This document shows positions 7,878-15,841 of a DNA stretch of 64,000 nt, piece after piece. The stretch's first letter is position 1; each line of letters begins with the position of its first letter. A program made the position numbers and the translations under genes. Source of the DNA: Actinomadura atramentaria DSM 43919 (GTDB taxonomy: Bacteria; Actinomycetota; Actinomycetes; Streptosporangiales; Streptosporangiaceae); the NCBI RefSeq assembly GCF_000381885.1, contig NZ_KB907211.1, positions 310,001-374,000 on the forward strand, given 5' to 3'. The notes under the pieces were generated by a model. The model saw only the letters and a list, made by a program, of their open reading frames with translations, was not told the origin of the DNA and did not search any database.

Positions 7878-8291
7878 TTACAGGCCGAGTTGGTCGCGCA
7901 TCGCGTCGGTGTCGAGCAGGGCCCAGTGCTCGATGATCCGGCCGTCGCGGACGCGGACCATGTCCAAGCTGAGAACCTCGTAGCGTCGGCCGGATGCGGT
8001 GTGGGTGCCCCGCACCGTGTACCGATTGACGGAGGTGTCGCCGGAGACGACGTTCTGCTCGATCGTCAACGAGACGTCCCGGAACATACTGTCCGCACGC
8101 CCCCGCTCCCACTTCCGTCGCCAGGCGTCGCGTCCCCGGTGATCGACATGAGCGCCTTCCCGGTGGTCGACGACGTCGGGGTCGATCAGCTCCAGGGCGT
8201 CCTCGAATCGGCTCTCTCGATAGCCCTCGAAGACGCGCCGATGGACCTCACCCGGGCCCGGGTGAGCGGTGCCTTCTGCTCCCTGCGGCAT
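7878..8291 (-). CDS. SnoaL/NTF2-like polyketide-cyclase-family protein
   Basis: A 137-residue protein with the SnoaL-like order: VHRRVFEGYRESRFEDALELIDPDVVDHR, then GRDAWRRKWERGRADSMFRDVSLTIEQNVVSGDTSVNRYTVRGTHTA, then YEVLSLDMVRVRDGRIIEHWALLDT. This is the alpha+beta cone of NTF2-like proteins used by polyketide cyclases, ester cyclases and many small-molecule isomerases. The first ~15 residues do not match the family, and the start abuts the broken end of a TetR gene on the other strand. The N-terminus may therefore be newly formed. Function is not predictable beyond the fold. Confidence 0.8.
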   Translation of the reverse strand: MPQGAEGTAHPGPGEVHRRVFEGYRESRFEDALELIDPDVVDHREGAHVDHRGRDAWRRKWERGRADSMFRDVSLTIEQNVVSGDTSVNRYTVRGTHTASGRRYEVLSLDMVRVRDGRIIEHWALLDTDAMRDQLGL

Positions 8292-8701
8292 ATGAGATCA
8301 TCGCCGTCTACTCCGAGGAAGTGGCCGCGCTCGGCGCCCGGAGCCAGTCCCTGCTGGCCGAGGGCCCGCTCGGCGACGCACTCTTCGAGTGGCTTCGGGA
8401 TTTCATCGCACACGTGGCGGCCAAGCGGGAACTGGCGCTGGCGATCACCGATGACCGCACTGGCCGCCGTTCCGCGCTGTTCGACCGCTGGCACCATTCG
8501 ATGCGCACGGCCGCGTCCGCGCTGCTGGTCCGAGCGCAAAGCGCCGGTGCCGTCCGCGCCGACCTCGACGCATCGGAACTGCTCGCCCTGGCCAACGGGA
8601 TCGCCCTCACCACCACCGGCGCCGCGCAAGCAGAGCGCCTCGTCCTTTTGATCAGGCAAGGCACGGACACCCCCGCGACCCCGGACGTAAGCAACCGCTG
8701 A
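8282..8701 (+). pseudogene. Truncated TetR-family regulator (ligand domain only)
   Basis: The frame reads (L)PAAYEIIAVYSEEVAALGARSQSLLAEGPLGDALFEWLRDFIAHVAAKRELALAITDD and continues to an ordinary TetR C-terminal domain ending VLLIRQGTDTPATPDVSNR. In this TetR subfamily the segment is preceded by a ~60-residue DNA-binding domain, which is missing. Upstream of about 8282 the other strand encodes the SnoaL-like protein. The break suggests a deletion joined the two genes. A GTG at 8321 could start a protein lacking the HTH, but it would not bind DNA. Confidence 0.75.
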
Positions 8702-8854
8702 AGCGGTCGGCACGCCACCGATCTCCCTCGCGCACCCGCGCCCCGGGTCGCGCCAGCGAGCCACTCGGGCATCAAAAGGCTGGAGAGCCGGAGTTGAGTC
8801 CTCTATCGTCCGGAAGGTCATGGATGGGGGGACGGGCTCGCGGGTTCGTTCGTC

Positions 8855-10105
8855 GTGAACGGCGGGTGCGGTTTGAAGTACGGGACGGCGTCGGCGGAAG
8901 CCCGCATCGACGAGGCGAGCAATGTTCTGATCGCACCCGCGGATCTGCAGAACAATGAGTTGATCAGTGGCTTCTCCGGGTCCGCGGTCACTCCGGAGGC
9001 CCTTGAGTCCAAGGCGCTCGACCTTGCTCAGAAGACCGTCTACCTGTGCGGCGATGTATCGGAGATCAGTGCCCGGCGACTGCATGGGGCGGCCCGGGTG
9101 TTCATCATCCGGGAACTGTCGGACGGCTATCGTGCAGACGTCGATGGGACATGGCCTGTTGTGGATGTTGGACGTGTTCCCGTCCGTGTCCACGGCGCCG
9201 GGGTTTACTACCGCCGCTTCTTCGACCTCGGTGCCGATCACTTCGGGAGCATCCGCGCGGAGCATGCGTTCCAGTCGCTGACGGAATCGACCAAGCCCGG
9301 AGCGGCCCATCGCAGTGGGATCTATCTGACGCCCGTCGCGCGTGACGGTGACGAACTGCATTTCCGCCTGCTCCGGTGCTCAACGAACCTTTCGGGGCCG
9401 ACCGAAGGCTTTCGGCCGACGGACACGGGCATCGTCGATGCTTTGAACCGCGAGGCCGCCTTTGTCTTCCGCGACCATGCCCCGCTGAACCATGTCCTTG
9501 CGCAGATCTACCACAACACCCCTGCCACGACCGGGCGCAAGCAGGCCAAGGCCAAGATCTCGGCCCACGCCGACAAGACCAAGGACATGCCGGTCAACGG
9601 GATCATGGCCTTCTGCACCTTCTATGACCGGCTCGACAAACTGCAGCCCCTCGCCGATGACGCCTTCGACTACGGTGTGAAAGGCGTCAGCGGCCTGACC
9701 AAGCTCCGGTTCCGTCTCAAGGACCCGACCGCAGAACGCGACGCGGTCGCGCTACCGCCGCAGTTCACGCTGACCCTTTATCCCGGCTCCGTGTTCTTCA
9801 TGCCGCTGTCCACCAACCGCTTGTATACGCACGAGATCCGATCCTCGATGTTGGATGCCGAACTGCTCCCGACCCGTTTGGGGTACGTGGTGCGCTGTTC
9901 GAGTGCCGAGGCCGTTCACAAGCACGGCGACACGTTCCTCAAAGTGGACGGCGACCTGGTGAAGCTGGGGCCGCCCACGCCGGAGGGCATGGACAGGCTG
10001 CGCAGGCTGTACGCCGAGGAGAACAAGACCACGTCGTTCATTGATTACGGCGACGAGTTGCTTTTCAGCATGAACGAGGGGGACTACGTTGCCCCGAGGC
10101 CCTGA
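8855..10105 (+). CDS. AlkB-like Fe(II)/2-oxoglutarate dioxygenase, long form with N-terminal extension
   Basis: A 416-residue protein. The C-terminal half has an AlkB-like jelly roll: LNHVLAQIYHN (211-221) resembles the AlkB block fNxVLxNxY. H238 and D240 in AHAD form the HxD metal pair. TLTLYPGSVFFMPLSTNRLYTHEIRSS supplies the distal H326, and RLGYVVRCSS supplies the 2OG-binding R347. Residues 1-200 are an extension I do not recognise. The product is aligned segment by segment with the next gene, which overlaps it by 17 bp. The AlkB family oxidises methylated nucleic acids, proteins or small molecules; the substrate here is unknown. The GTG start at 8855 is the first in frame but lacks a strong ribosome-binding site. 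Codon use is less GC-rich than in core genes. Confidence 0.65.
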   Translation: MNGGCGLKYGTASAEARIDEASNVLIAPADLQNNELISGFSGSAVTPEALESKALDLAQKTVYLCGDVSEISARRLHGAARVFIIRELSDGYRADVDGTWPVVDVGRVPVRVHGAGVYYRRFFDLGADHFGSIRAEHAFQSLTESTKPGAAHRSGIYLTPVARDGDELHFRLLRCSTNLSGPTEGFRPTDTGIVDALNREAAFVFRDHAPLNHVLAQIYHNTPATTGRKQAKAKISAHADKTKDMPVNGIMAFCTFYDRLDKLQPLADDAFDYGVKGVSGLTKLRFRLKDPTAERDAVALPPQFTLTLYPGSVFFMPLSTNRLYTHEIRSSMLDAELLPTRLGYVVRCSSAEAVHKHGDTFLKVDGDLVKLGPPTPEGMDRLRRLYAEENKTTSFIDYGDELLFSMNEGDYVAPRP

Positions 10106-10859
10106 GATCTCGGACGAGATCCTTGCGTGCGTCCTGCCGACCGACGAAAACCTCTTCGCAGAGCTGTTTACATCCACTCGATGGGAGGACGTGGGAAAAG
10201 GCCGGCAGGGTGCCGTGCTCGCCAGGGTCGATGACGCGGGCGGCGTGCCGCTCGTGCGCACCGCCACGCGTTACGTCAGACCGGCGCAGCGTTTCCGCGC
10301 GGTACACGAACGGCTGGCGAACCAGATCCAAGAACATGCAGCGTTTCCGACCGCCTTCAACAACGCCCTGGTCGAGTGCTACACGAACGCTTACAGGAAG
10401 ATGGGCGGCCACTCCGACCAGGCCCTCGATCTGGCCGACGGGTCGTTCATCGCCGTCTTCTCCTGCTACCGGCACCCTGACGCGGACCCGCCGCGAAAGC
10501 TGATCTTCGAGCCGAAAGAACCCGGCGGCGAGAAGTTCGATATTCCCCTCGCCCACAACAGCGTCGTCGCTTTCTCGATTGACTCGAACCGGCGGCTCAA
10601 GCACAAGATCGTGCTGGACGCACCCGTCCAGACGCCGGACAACCAATGGTTGGGCGTGACCTTCCGGGCGTCGAAAACGCTGGTTCAGTTCCACGACGGA
10701 AACGCTTACCTTCCGCAGGGTGCGCGCCTCACGTTGGCCGACGACGAGCAAAAGGGCGAGTTCTACCAACTCCGGCGCCGCGAGAACAACGAAACAGATT
10801 TCGTCTACCCCCCGCTGGCCTACACCATCAGCGAAAGCGACCTGATCCCGCCCGTCTGA
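10089..10859 (+). CDS. AlkB-like Fe(II)/2-oxoglutarate dioxygenase, short form
   Basis: A 256-residue protein with the full AlkB layout: FNNALVECYTNAYRKMGGHSD (residues 90-110) contains the H108xD110 pair. DIPLAHNSVVAFSIDSNRRLKHKIVLD gives the strand pair ending in H172. QWLGVTFRASK gives R193 in the position of the NLTFR block of ALKBH2/AlkB. It starts at TTG 10089, supported by GAGGGGG 7 bp upstream, inside the end of the preceding gene, so translation is coupled. It is a paralogue of that gene (shared HxDxxxD...A....Y pattern after the metal pair). Two coupled AlkB-like proteins suggest a two-enzyme or heteromeric system; this is inference. No partner helicase, RNA polymerase or methyltransferase gene is adjacent. 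Confidence 0.75.
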   Translation: MPRGPEISDEILACVLPTDENLFAELFTSTRWEDVGKGRQGAVLARVDDAGGVPLVRTATRYVRPAQRFRAVHERLANQIQEHAAFPTAFNNALVECYTNAYRKMGGHSDQALDLADGSFIAVFSCYRHPDADPPRKLIFEPKEPGGEKFDIPLAHNSVVAFSIDSNRRLKHKIVLDAPVQTPDNQWLGVTFRASKTLVQFHDGNAYLPQGARLTLADDEQKGEFYQLRRRENNETDFVYPPLAYTISESDLIPPV

Positions 10860-11013
10860 TACGCGTTCTGACGGCGAGAACGCCCGGCCGCCGGCCGCGC
10901 GAGTCCGGCCCGGCCCGACGCGGACACGTCCCTCACGAGCCCGTCTGCCGCCGACGGGGTCCGCGCGGCCACGGGTGGTGCGGCTCGTGCGAGCGACGCC
11001 TGTTCCTTAAAAT

Positions 11014-11047
11014 TCCCTATCAACCCCTGAGTCAGGTAGCTTAGGGA
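11014..11047 (+). promoter_or_regulatory. Nested inverted repeats over a likely leaderless promoter
   Basis: TCCCTA (11014-11019) and TAGGGA (11042-11047) flank a second palindrome, CCTGAGTCAGG (11026-11036), with nearly the same centre. TAGCTT at 11037-11042 is a plausible -10 element that would start RNA at about 11049, at the GTG/ATG itself, giving a leaderless mRNA. MerR-type regulators bind dyads placed between -35 and -10, so autoregulation by the downstream HTH protein is plausible. Confidence 0.4.
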
Positions 11048-11050
11048 GTG

Positions 11051-11479
11051 ATGGACAACAAACTGTACTCAGTTGAGGACGTCGCGGAGTTGCTTGGGCT
11101 TCACGTGCGCACGGTGCGGGGTTACATCCGGTCCGGGCGGCTCAGGGCCGTCCGGATCGGGAAGCAGTACCGGATCGCGCGCGCGGATCTGGACGAGCTG
11201 ATCGGGAAGCCCGAGCCCGCGAGCACCGCCGCGTCGGCCGAGGTGTCGAGCATCGTGCAGCTCGACGGCGTCGACCGGCGCACCGCGGACCGGCTGAGCA
11301 CGCTCGTCCTCGCCGCCGTCAACGGCGGCTCCGATCCTGGCCGCCCGCTGCGCGTCCAGGTCGTCCACGACGAGGAGAGGCAGCGCATGAAGATCGTGAT
11401 CTTGGGCGGCGTCGCCGAGACGGCCGACGTCCTCCAACTGATCGACGCCATGTTCGGCGAGGAGGCCCGCGATGGCTGA
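11051..11479 (+). CDS. Excisionase/MerR-type helix-turn-helix protein with extra C-terminal domain
   Basis: A 142-residue protein. Residues 1-53 (MDNKLYSVEDVAELLGLHVRTVRGYIRSGRLRAVRIGKQYRIARADLDELIG) are a winged HTH of the excisionase/MerR type. Residues about 65-140 form a compact alpha/beta domain (LQLIDAMFG near the end) rather than a coiled coil. A GTG at 11048 directly precedes the ATG in frame, so either could be used. Its stop overlaps the start of the DUF4180 gene by 8 bp. HTH-DUF4180 pairs occur in several actinobacteria; the job of the pair is unknown. Confidence 0.8.
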   Translation: MDNKLYSVEDVAELLGLHVRTVRGYIRSGRLRAVRIGKQYRIARADLDELIGKPEPASTAASAEVSSIVQLDGVDRRTADRLSTLVLAAVNGGSDPGRPLRVQVVHDEERQRMKIVILGGVAETADVLQLIDAMFGEEARDG

Positions 11480-11843
11480 CGCGGTGCAGACGCGCGCCGG
11501 GGTCGCCGTGCTGGTGTGCGACCCGGACGGCCCGCCGATCGCCACGATGGACGACGCGCTCGACCTCATCGGCGCGACCTACCTGGGCGCCGAGGCCGTC
11601 GCCGTCCCCGCCGCCCGCCTGGACGAGCGGTTCTTCTCGCTCGGCACCCGTTTCGCGGGCGAGATCATGCAGAAGTTCGCCAACTACCGGCTGACCCTCG
11701 CCGTCGTCGGCGACATCTCCGAGCATCTGGCGGCGAGTTCGGCGCTGCGCGCGCTCGTCCGCGAGTCGGACAGGTCCGGCCACGTCTGGTTCGTCCCGGA
11801 CCTGGACGCGCTCGACGCGCGCCTGGCGGGGCGGCGGCCCTGA
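11472..11843 (+). CDS. DUF4180-family protein
   Basis: A 123-residue protein with the DUF4180 pattern: DALDLIGATYLGAEAVAVPAARLDERFFSLGTRFAGEIMQKFANYRLTLAVVGDISEHLAASSALRALVRESDRSGHVWFVPDLDAL. The family is small, cytosolic and of unknown function. The start overlaps the end of the preceding HTH gene, so the two are translated from one mRNA. The conserved ERFFxLxTxxAGExxQKFxNY block suggests a ligand site, but this is not established. Confidence 0.8.
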   Translation: MADAVQTRAGVAVLVCDPDGPPIATMDDALDLIGATYLGAEAVAVPAARLDERFFSLGTRFAGEIMQKFANYRLTLAVVGDISEHLAASSALRALVRESDRSGHVWFVPDLDALDARLAGRRP

Positions 11844-12048
11844 CCGACGAGTCCGAGGCCGAGCGGCGGCAAGTCCCGCAAGGGCCTCGTCGACGACGGC
11901 GGGACCCTCGGGTCGACACGACGTTCACCGCCAGCCCCGCCTTGACCATCACCGCCCCCTGAGAGATGGGAACGCCGCCCGCGCCGGAGTGTCGGCGGGG
12001 TGGTGCAGGATCGGCCGCGTCGGGAGCGTCGAGAGGACGGAGCACGCG

Positions 12049-12390
12049 GTGGCGATCACGAACGAGCAGGTGTCCGAGCACCGGTTCCTTGAGGAGATGT
12101 TCGGCGACACCTATTTCCCGGACCACCTCGTGGAACGCGGGAAGCAGATCCTGCTGCGGTTCTGCGAGCGCATCGAGGCCGAGCGCCCGGCGGACCTGCC
12201 CGCCCTCTACGCGCTGTCGGCGGCGGCGACCGCCGAGTTCAACGAACTCCAGGAGGACTTCTGGGCGGCGGGCAGCGAGATCGAGACCGCCGCGCGGGAC
12301 TGCATCGCGGTCGACTTCGGGTTCGTCGCGACCGCCTACGGCTTCCCGAACGCGGATTTGGAGGAACTCGTCGCCGACCGCGACTGGTGA
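12049..12390 (+). CDS. DUF5713-family protein
   Basis: A 113-residue protein starting VAITNEQVSEHRFLEEMFGDTYFPDHLVERGKQILLRFCERIE. It is followed by LYALSAAATAEFNELQEDFWAAGSEIETAARDCIAVDFGFVATAYGFPNADLEELVADRDW, a close fit to DUF5713. The GTG at 12049 is preferred over a longer frame to 11989 because homology begins there and a GAGAGGA ribosome-binding site precedes it. Function is unknown. The gene is convergent with the NmrA-like gene. Confidence 0.75.
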   Translation: MAITNEQVSEHRFLEEMFGDTYFPDHLVERGKQILLRFCERIEAERPADLPALYALSAAATAEFNELQEDFWAAGSEIETAARDCIAVDFGFVATAYGFPNADLEELVADRDW

Positions 12391-12407
12391 CCGGGGCGAT
12401 CCCCCGG

Positions 12408-13241
12408 TCAGCCGGTGAAGTCGGCCGCGTGGTCGGCCGCCCACCGCGCGAACGTCCGCGCGGGGCGGCCCGTCACGGTGCGGACGGTGTCGGTCGTCGG
12501 CTGCGCGCGGCCGACGAGCGCCGCGAGGCGCGCGATGCGGGCCTCCAGCAGGTCCGGCGGGAGCCGGTCCGCCAGCGACGCCTGGTAGTCGTCCAGGCTC
12601 TGCGCCGCGACCTCGACCGGGCGGCCGATCGCCTCGCCGATCAGCTCGGCGTGCCGCCGCGCCGTCTGCGACTCCGGCCCGGTCACGCTGTGGATCGCGC
12701 CCGCCTGGCCCGGCAGGGTGAGGGCCGCCAGCGCGACCGCCGCGACGTCCGCCTCGTGGACCAGCGCCGACTGCGACTCGGGGAACGGGTCCAGCACCGG
12801 CCCGCCCGCCCTCGTCATCGGCGCCCACATCAGCCGGTTCGTCGCGAAGCCGCCGGGCCGCACGAACGACCACTCCAGGCCCGAGTCCAGCACCGCCCGC
12901 TCCGCCTCGCCGTGCGCGCGCGTGATCGCGTCGGCGGCGTGCGGGGACGCGCCGAGGGCGGACAGCAGCACCACGTGCCGCACCCCCGCCGCCCCGGCCG
13001 CCGCGAGGAACCCGCCGAGCCCCGACCGCTCGGCGTACACGAAGACCTTCTCGACGCCCGCCAGCGCCGGCCCGAGGTCGCCCGGACGCGTCGGGTCCGC
13101 CGCGACGACCTCCACCCCGGCGGGGGCGTCCACCTCGGCGGGGACGCGGCCCCCCGCCCGGACCCGGTGGCCCGCGTCGTGAAGCTGCCGTACGAGGGAG
13201 CGCGCGACCGTGCCGCGCGCCCCGGTGATCAGGATCGTCAT
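12408..13241 (-). CDS. NmrA-like NAD(P)-binding oxidoreductase
   Basis: A 277-residue protein opening MTILITGARGTVARSLVRQL, the GxxGxxA nucleotide-binding start of the NmrA/atypical SDR family. Further family blocks are GVEVVAADPTRPGDLGPALAGVEKVFVYA, VRHVVLLSALGA, EWSFVRPGGFATNRLMW and ALVHEADVAAVALAALTL. Such proteins are NAD(P)H-dependent reductases or redox sensors. It diverges from an MmyB-like regulator 94 bp away, an arrangement in which the regulator usually controls the reductase. Confidence 0.85.
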   Translation of the reverse strand: MTILITGARGTVARSLVRQLHDAGHRVRAGGRVPAEVDAPAGVEVVAADPTRPGDLGPALAGVEKVFVYAERSGLGGFLAAAGAAGVRHVVLLSALGASPHAADAITRAHGEAERAVLDSGLEWSFVRPGGFATNRLMWAPMTRAGGPVLDPFPESQSALVHEADVAAVALAALTLPGQAGAIHSVTGPESQTARRHAELIGEAIGRPVEVAAQSLDDYQASLADRLPPDLLEARIARLAALVGRAQPTTDTVRTVTGRPARTFARWAADHAADFTG

Positions 13242-13334
13242 GCGCCGAGCCTCGCGGGCCGCCGCGCCGCCCGGGTAGGCACCGCCGAGACCGGTACGGC
13301 CGGTACCACCCGCGGCGCGCGTCATGATGGAACC

Positions 13335-14197
13335 GTGGACGGATCGGAACTGGGCGGTTTCCTGCGGAGCCGCCGCGCGCGCGTCCGGCCGGCCGACGCG
13401 GGCTTCGCGGACGGCGGACGCCGCCGGACGCCCGGTCTGCGCCGCGCCGAGGTCGCGCTGCTCGCCGGGATCTCGGTGGACTACTACGTCCGGCTCGAAC
13501 AGGGCCGGGGCCCCCGCCCGTCGGCGCAGGTGCTCACCGCGCTCGGCCGCGCCCTCCGGCTCACCGCCGACGAGCGCGACTACCTGCTGCGGCTCGGCGC
13601 GCCGCCGCCGCCCGAGCGCGCCGCCGCCGGACCGACGTCCCCGCGACCGTGCGGCGGCTCCTCGACCGGCTCGACGACGTCCCCGCCCTCGCCATCGACG
13701 CCCGCTACGACCTGGTCGCCTGGAACGCGATGCTCGTCGCGCTGATCGGCGACCCGGCGGAGCTGCCGCCCGCGCGGCGCAACCGGCTGCGGCTGCTGTT
13801 CGACGGCCCGTCGCCCGCCGCCGCGCGGCTGCCCGACCTCGCCGCGCAGGTCGTCGCGGACGTCCGCGCGAGCGGCCGGTACCCCGCCGACCCCGGCCTG
13901 CGCGACCTGGTGGACGGGCTGCGCGCCCGCAGCCCCGGGTTCGCCGAGCTGTGGGAGCGGCGGGAGGTCGAGGCGCGGCGCAGCATCACCAAGCGGACCG
14001 TCCACCCGGTCGTGGGGGAGCTGGAGCTGGACTGCGAGATCCTGGCCGTGCCCGGCGGGGAGCACCGCGTCCTGATCTACACGGCCGAGCCGGGGACCGC
14101 GTCCGCCGAGGCGCTGCGCCGCCTCGCTCGCCAAGTCCCGGTCAGGTCGGAGCCGCCAGGCGAGGGCCGTGGGCCGGGACTTGGAAACACCGGCTAG
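13335..14197 (+). pseudogene. MmyB-like XRE regulator, frameshifted near 13635
   Basis: Residues 1 to about 98, starting at GTG 13335 (VDGSELGGFLRSRRARVRPADAGF), form an XRE helix-turn-helix with the GLRRAEVALLAGISVDYYVRLEQGR block typical of the MmyB-like family. The ligand-binding half (VRRLLDRLDDVPALAIDARYDLVAWNAMLVALIGDP onward, to TAEPGTASAEALRRLARQ) lies in the +1 frame. Restoring one base near 13634-13640 would join PERAAAGP to DVPATVRRLLDRL and give a full-length 287-residue protein. The frame switch is either a real mutation or a sequencing error. The start is 94 bp from the divergent NmrA-like gene. Confidence 0.8.
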
Positions 14198-14406
14198 TCG
14201 TCCGGGTCGGGCATCGGGGCGGGTTTCGCGGACTGCATCCGCTCCGGCGTCCAGTAGCCGGTGTTCGGCGGCTGGACGGGGCTGGTGCTCGACTTCGCGG
14301 GTTCCTTGCCGCCCGGACGGTCGGCGGACGCCAGCGCGACGCGGGCCGCCACGACGCAGCCGACCGCCGCGGCCGCGGCGACGATGACGGCGAGGGTTCG
14401 TTTCAT
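14194..14406 (-). CDS. Small exported protein resembling the neighbouring peptidase propeptide
   Basis: A 70-residue protein with a signal-like N-terminus (MKRTLAVIVAAAAAVGCVVAARVALA). Its tail YWTPERMQSAKPAPMPDPDD closely matches YWTAARMKAAKPVPEP in the propeptide of the serine peptidase encoded just upstream (residues 65-80 of that protein). Both genes are on the minus strand with an 85-bp gap. A stand-alone propeptide could inhibit or chaperone the peptidase, or could be what remains of a duplicated peptidase gene; the sequence alone does not decide. Confidence 0.65.
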   Translation of the reverse strand: MKRTLAVIVAAAAAVGCVVAARVALASADRPGGKEPAKSSTSPVQPPNTGYWTPERMQSAKPAPMPDPDD

Positions 14407-14491
14407 GTCCGGTCCCCTTCCGGCGGACGGGCGGGAGCCCGCCGGTCCAGCCTAGGCGGCCGGGACCGGCGGGCGGCGGGTCACCGCACGG

Positions 14492-15505
14492 TCAGGTGAC
14501 GCTGCCCTGCGCGTCGAACATCGCCTTGACCGCGTCGTCGAAGTACGACGCCCGGTTCACGCCGTTCCCGTCGATCGTGCTCATGACGCCGTCGGTCTGG
14601 CCGAGGCCCGTGTTGTTGTCGAAGTTCATGATCCACGGGCCGCCGCTGGACCCGCCGTTGAAGTTGCAGCCGAGGGCGATCTTGTTGCCGCCGCCGTCGT
14701 ACGTCGTGCCCTGGCACCACTGCTGGATCTCACCGCCGTTGGCATTCTGCGGGTAACCGAGAATGGTCACCGCGACGGTCTTGCCCCAGTTCCAGTTGAG
14801 GCCGTTCCCGCCCACCACGTTCACGACCTTGTTGCCATTCAGCGGCCAGGTCGTCACCATTGCGACGTCGCGGTCCTGGTCGCTGCTGCTGATCCACGAA
14901 TTGAACGTCCGGAACTGCTTGGCCGCGAACGTGCCGAACGGCCGGGAACCGCTGCGGTAACGCGGGGCGAACGTCCAGTTCGTCACCCAGTTCCCGCCCG
15001 CGCCCTCGTGGACGCAGTGGCCCGCGGTGATGACGAGCTGCTTGGACGCGCTGTTGAGCGCGCTCGCCGAGCACACCCAGTCGCCGCCGCTCGGCTTGTG
15101 GAAGAACACCTTTCCGACCACCGCCGACTCGGTGATGGACGCCGCGAGCTTGGCGTTCCCGCCGGCGAGCTTGTTCGCCGCCGACGCGACGGCCCTGGCG
15201 GACGGCGTGGACCCCGCGGGCCCGGTCGGCGCGGCCTTGGCCGACAGCGTCCCGCGCGCGGAGCGCGGCTCGGGCACCGGCTTGGCGGCCTTCATCCGCG
15301 CGGCCGTCCAGTACTTGGCGACCTTCGCGGCGGCGGACGCGCTGTTCACGGCCGCGCCGCCGGTGAGCCTGGGGGTGGCGGCGGTGGTCGCCGCCGTCGT
15401 CTTCGCGGCCGGGGCGGCGGGCGCGGCGCCGGCCGCCGTCGCCGTTCCCGTGGCGACCAACGCGGCCGCCGCCGTCACGCCGATGAGTGTTCGTAGGGAC
15501 CGCAT
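14492..15505 (-). CDS. Secreted trypsin-like serine peptidase (S1, V8-like)
   Basis: A 337-residue preproprotein. Residues 1-28 are a signal peptide (MRSLRTLIGVTAAAALVATG...AAP), followed by a ~100-residue Ala-rich propeptide. The peptidase domain starts near SAVVGKVFF (about 127). The catalytic triad is visible: H163 in ITAGHC, D213 in DRDVAMV, and S287 in GGSSGGPW. Cys145/Cys164 and Cys264/Cys280 could form disulfides. This layout matches secreted glutamyl-endopeptidase/V8-like proteins of actinobacteria. The gene has its own promoter region. The small downstream gene shares the YWTxxRMxxAKP propeptide motif. Confidence 0.88.
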   Translation of the reverse strand: MRSLRTLIGVTAAAALVATGTATAAGAAPAAPAAKTTAATTAATPRLTGGAAVNSASAAAKVAKYWTAARMKAAKPVPEPRSARGTLSAKAAPTGPAGSTPSARAVASAANKLAGGNAKLAASITESAVVGKVFFHKPSGGDWVCSASALNSASKQLVITAGHCVHEGAGGNWVTNWTFAPRYRSGSRPFGTFAAKQFRTFNSWISSSDQDRDVAMVTTWPLNGNKVVNVVGGNGLNWNWGKTVAVTILGYPQNANGGEIQQWCQGTTYDGGGNKIALGCNFNGGSSGGPWIMNFDNNTGLGQTDGVMSTIDGNGVNRASYFDDAVKAMFDAQGSVT

Positions 15506-15841
15506 GCGGACCTCGCTTCTCGAAACGCTCCGTTGACGGGCTCAATGAGACGCGAGCGGGTTGCTGACCGCAATGCCTGTTATGTGGCCTTATAAGGTCA
15601 CCGTAAGGTTCAGGTGGCATTAGCCGAGGTTGCACGTGTTTCACGGTGCGCGGCCGGGCGCTGTGCGGAGAATTTCCCGGCGGTGCGCTGTGCGTTTCCG
15701 GGGTGGCGTGCTACGGGGCCGCTCGATAAACTCCGGTGTTTACTGGAGCGAAAAAACCGCCGCGTCCGCCATTCGTCCCGTCTCCGCGTCGTGGAACGCG
15801 GCACCCGACTCCGTTTTCGTCGCGCGGAACGGCGGCGGGCG
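15506..15841. other. Intergenic region upstream of the peptidase gene
   Basis: No gene is supported here. The stretch holds the peptidase promoter region, including the palindrome CCTTATAAGG at 15588-15597, and the 3' flank of the dehydrogenase gene. ORFs crossing it lack family signals. Confidence 0.5.

Noticed and set aside
11844..12048. Minus-strand reading MVKAGLAVNVVSTRG... as a possible small peptide gene
   Set aside because: Arg-rich continuation, no ribosome-binding site, no family; best treated as non-coding.
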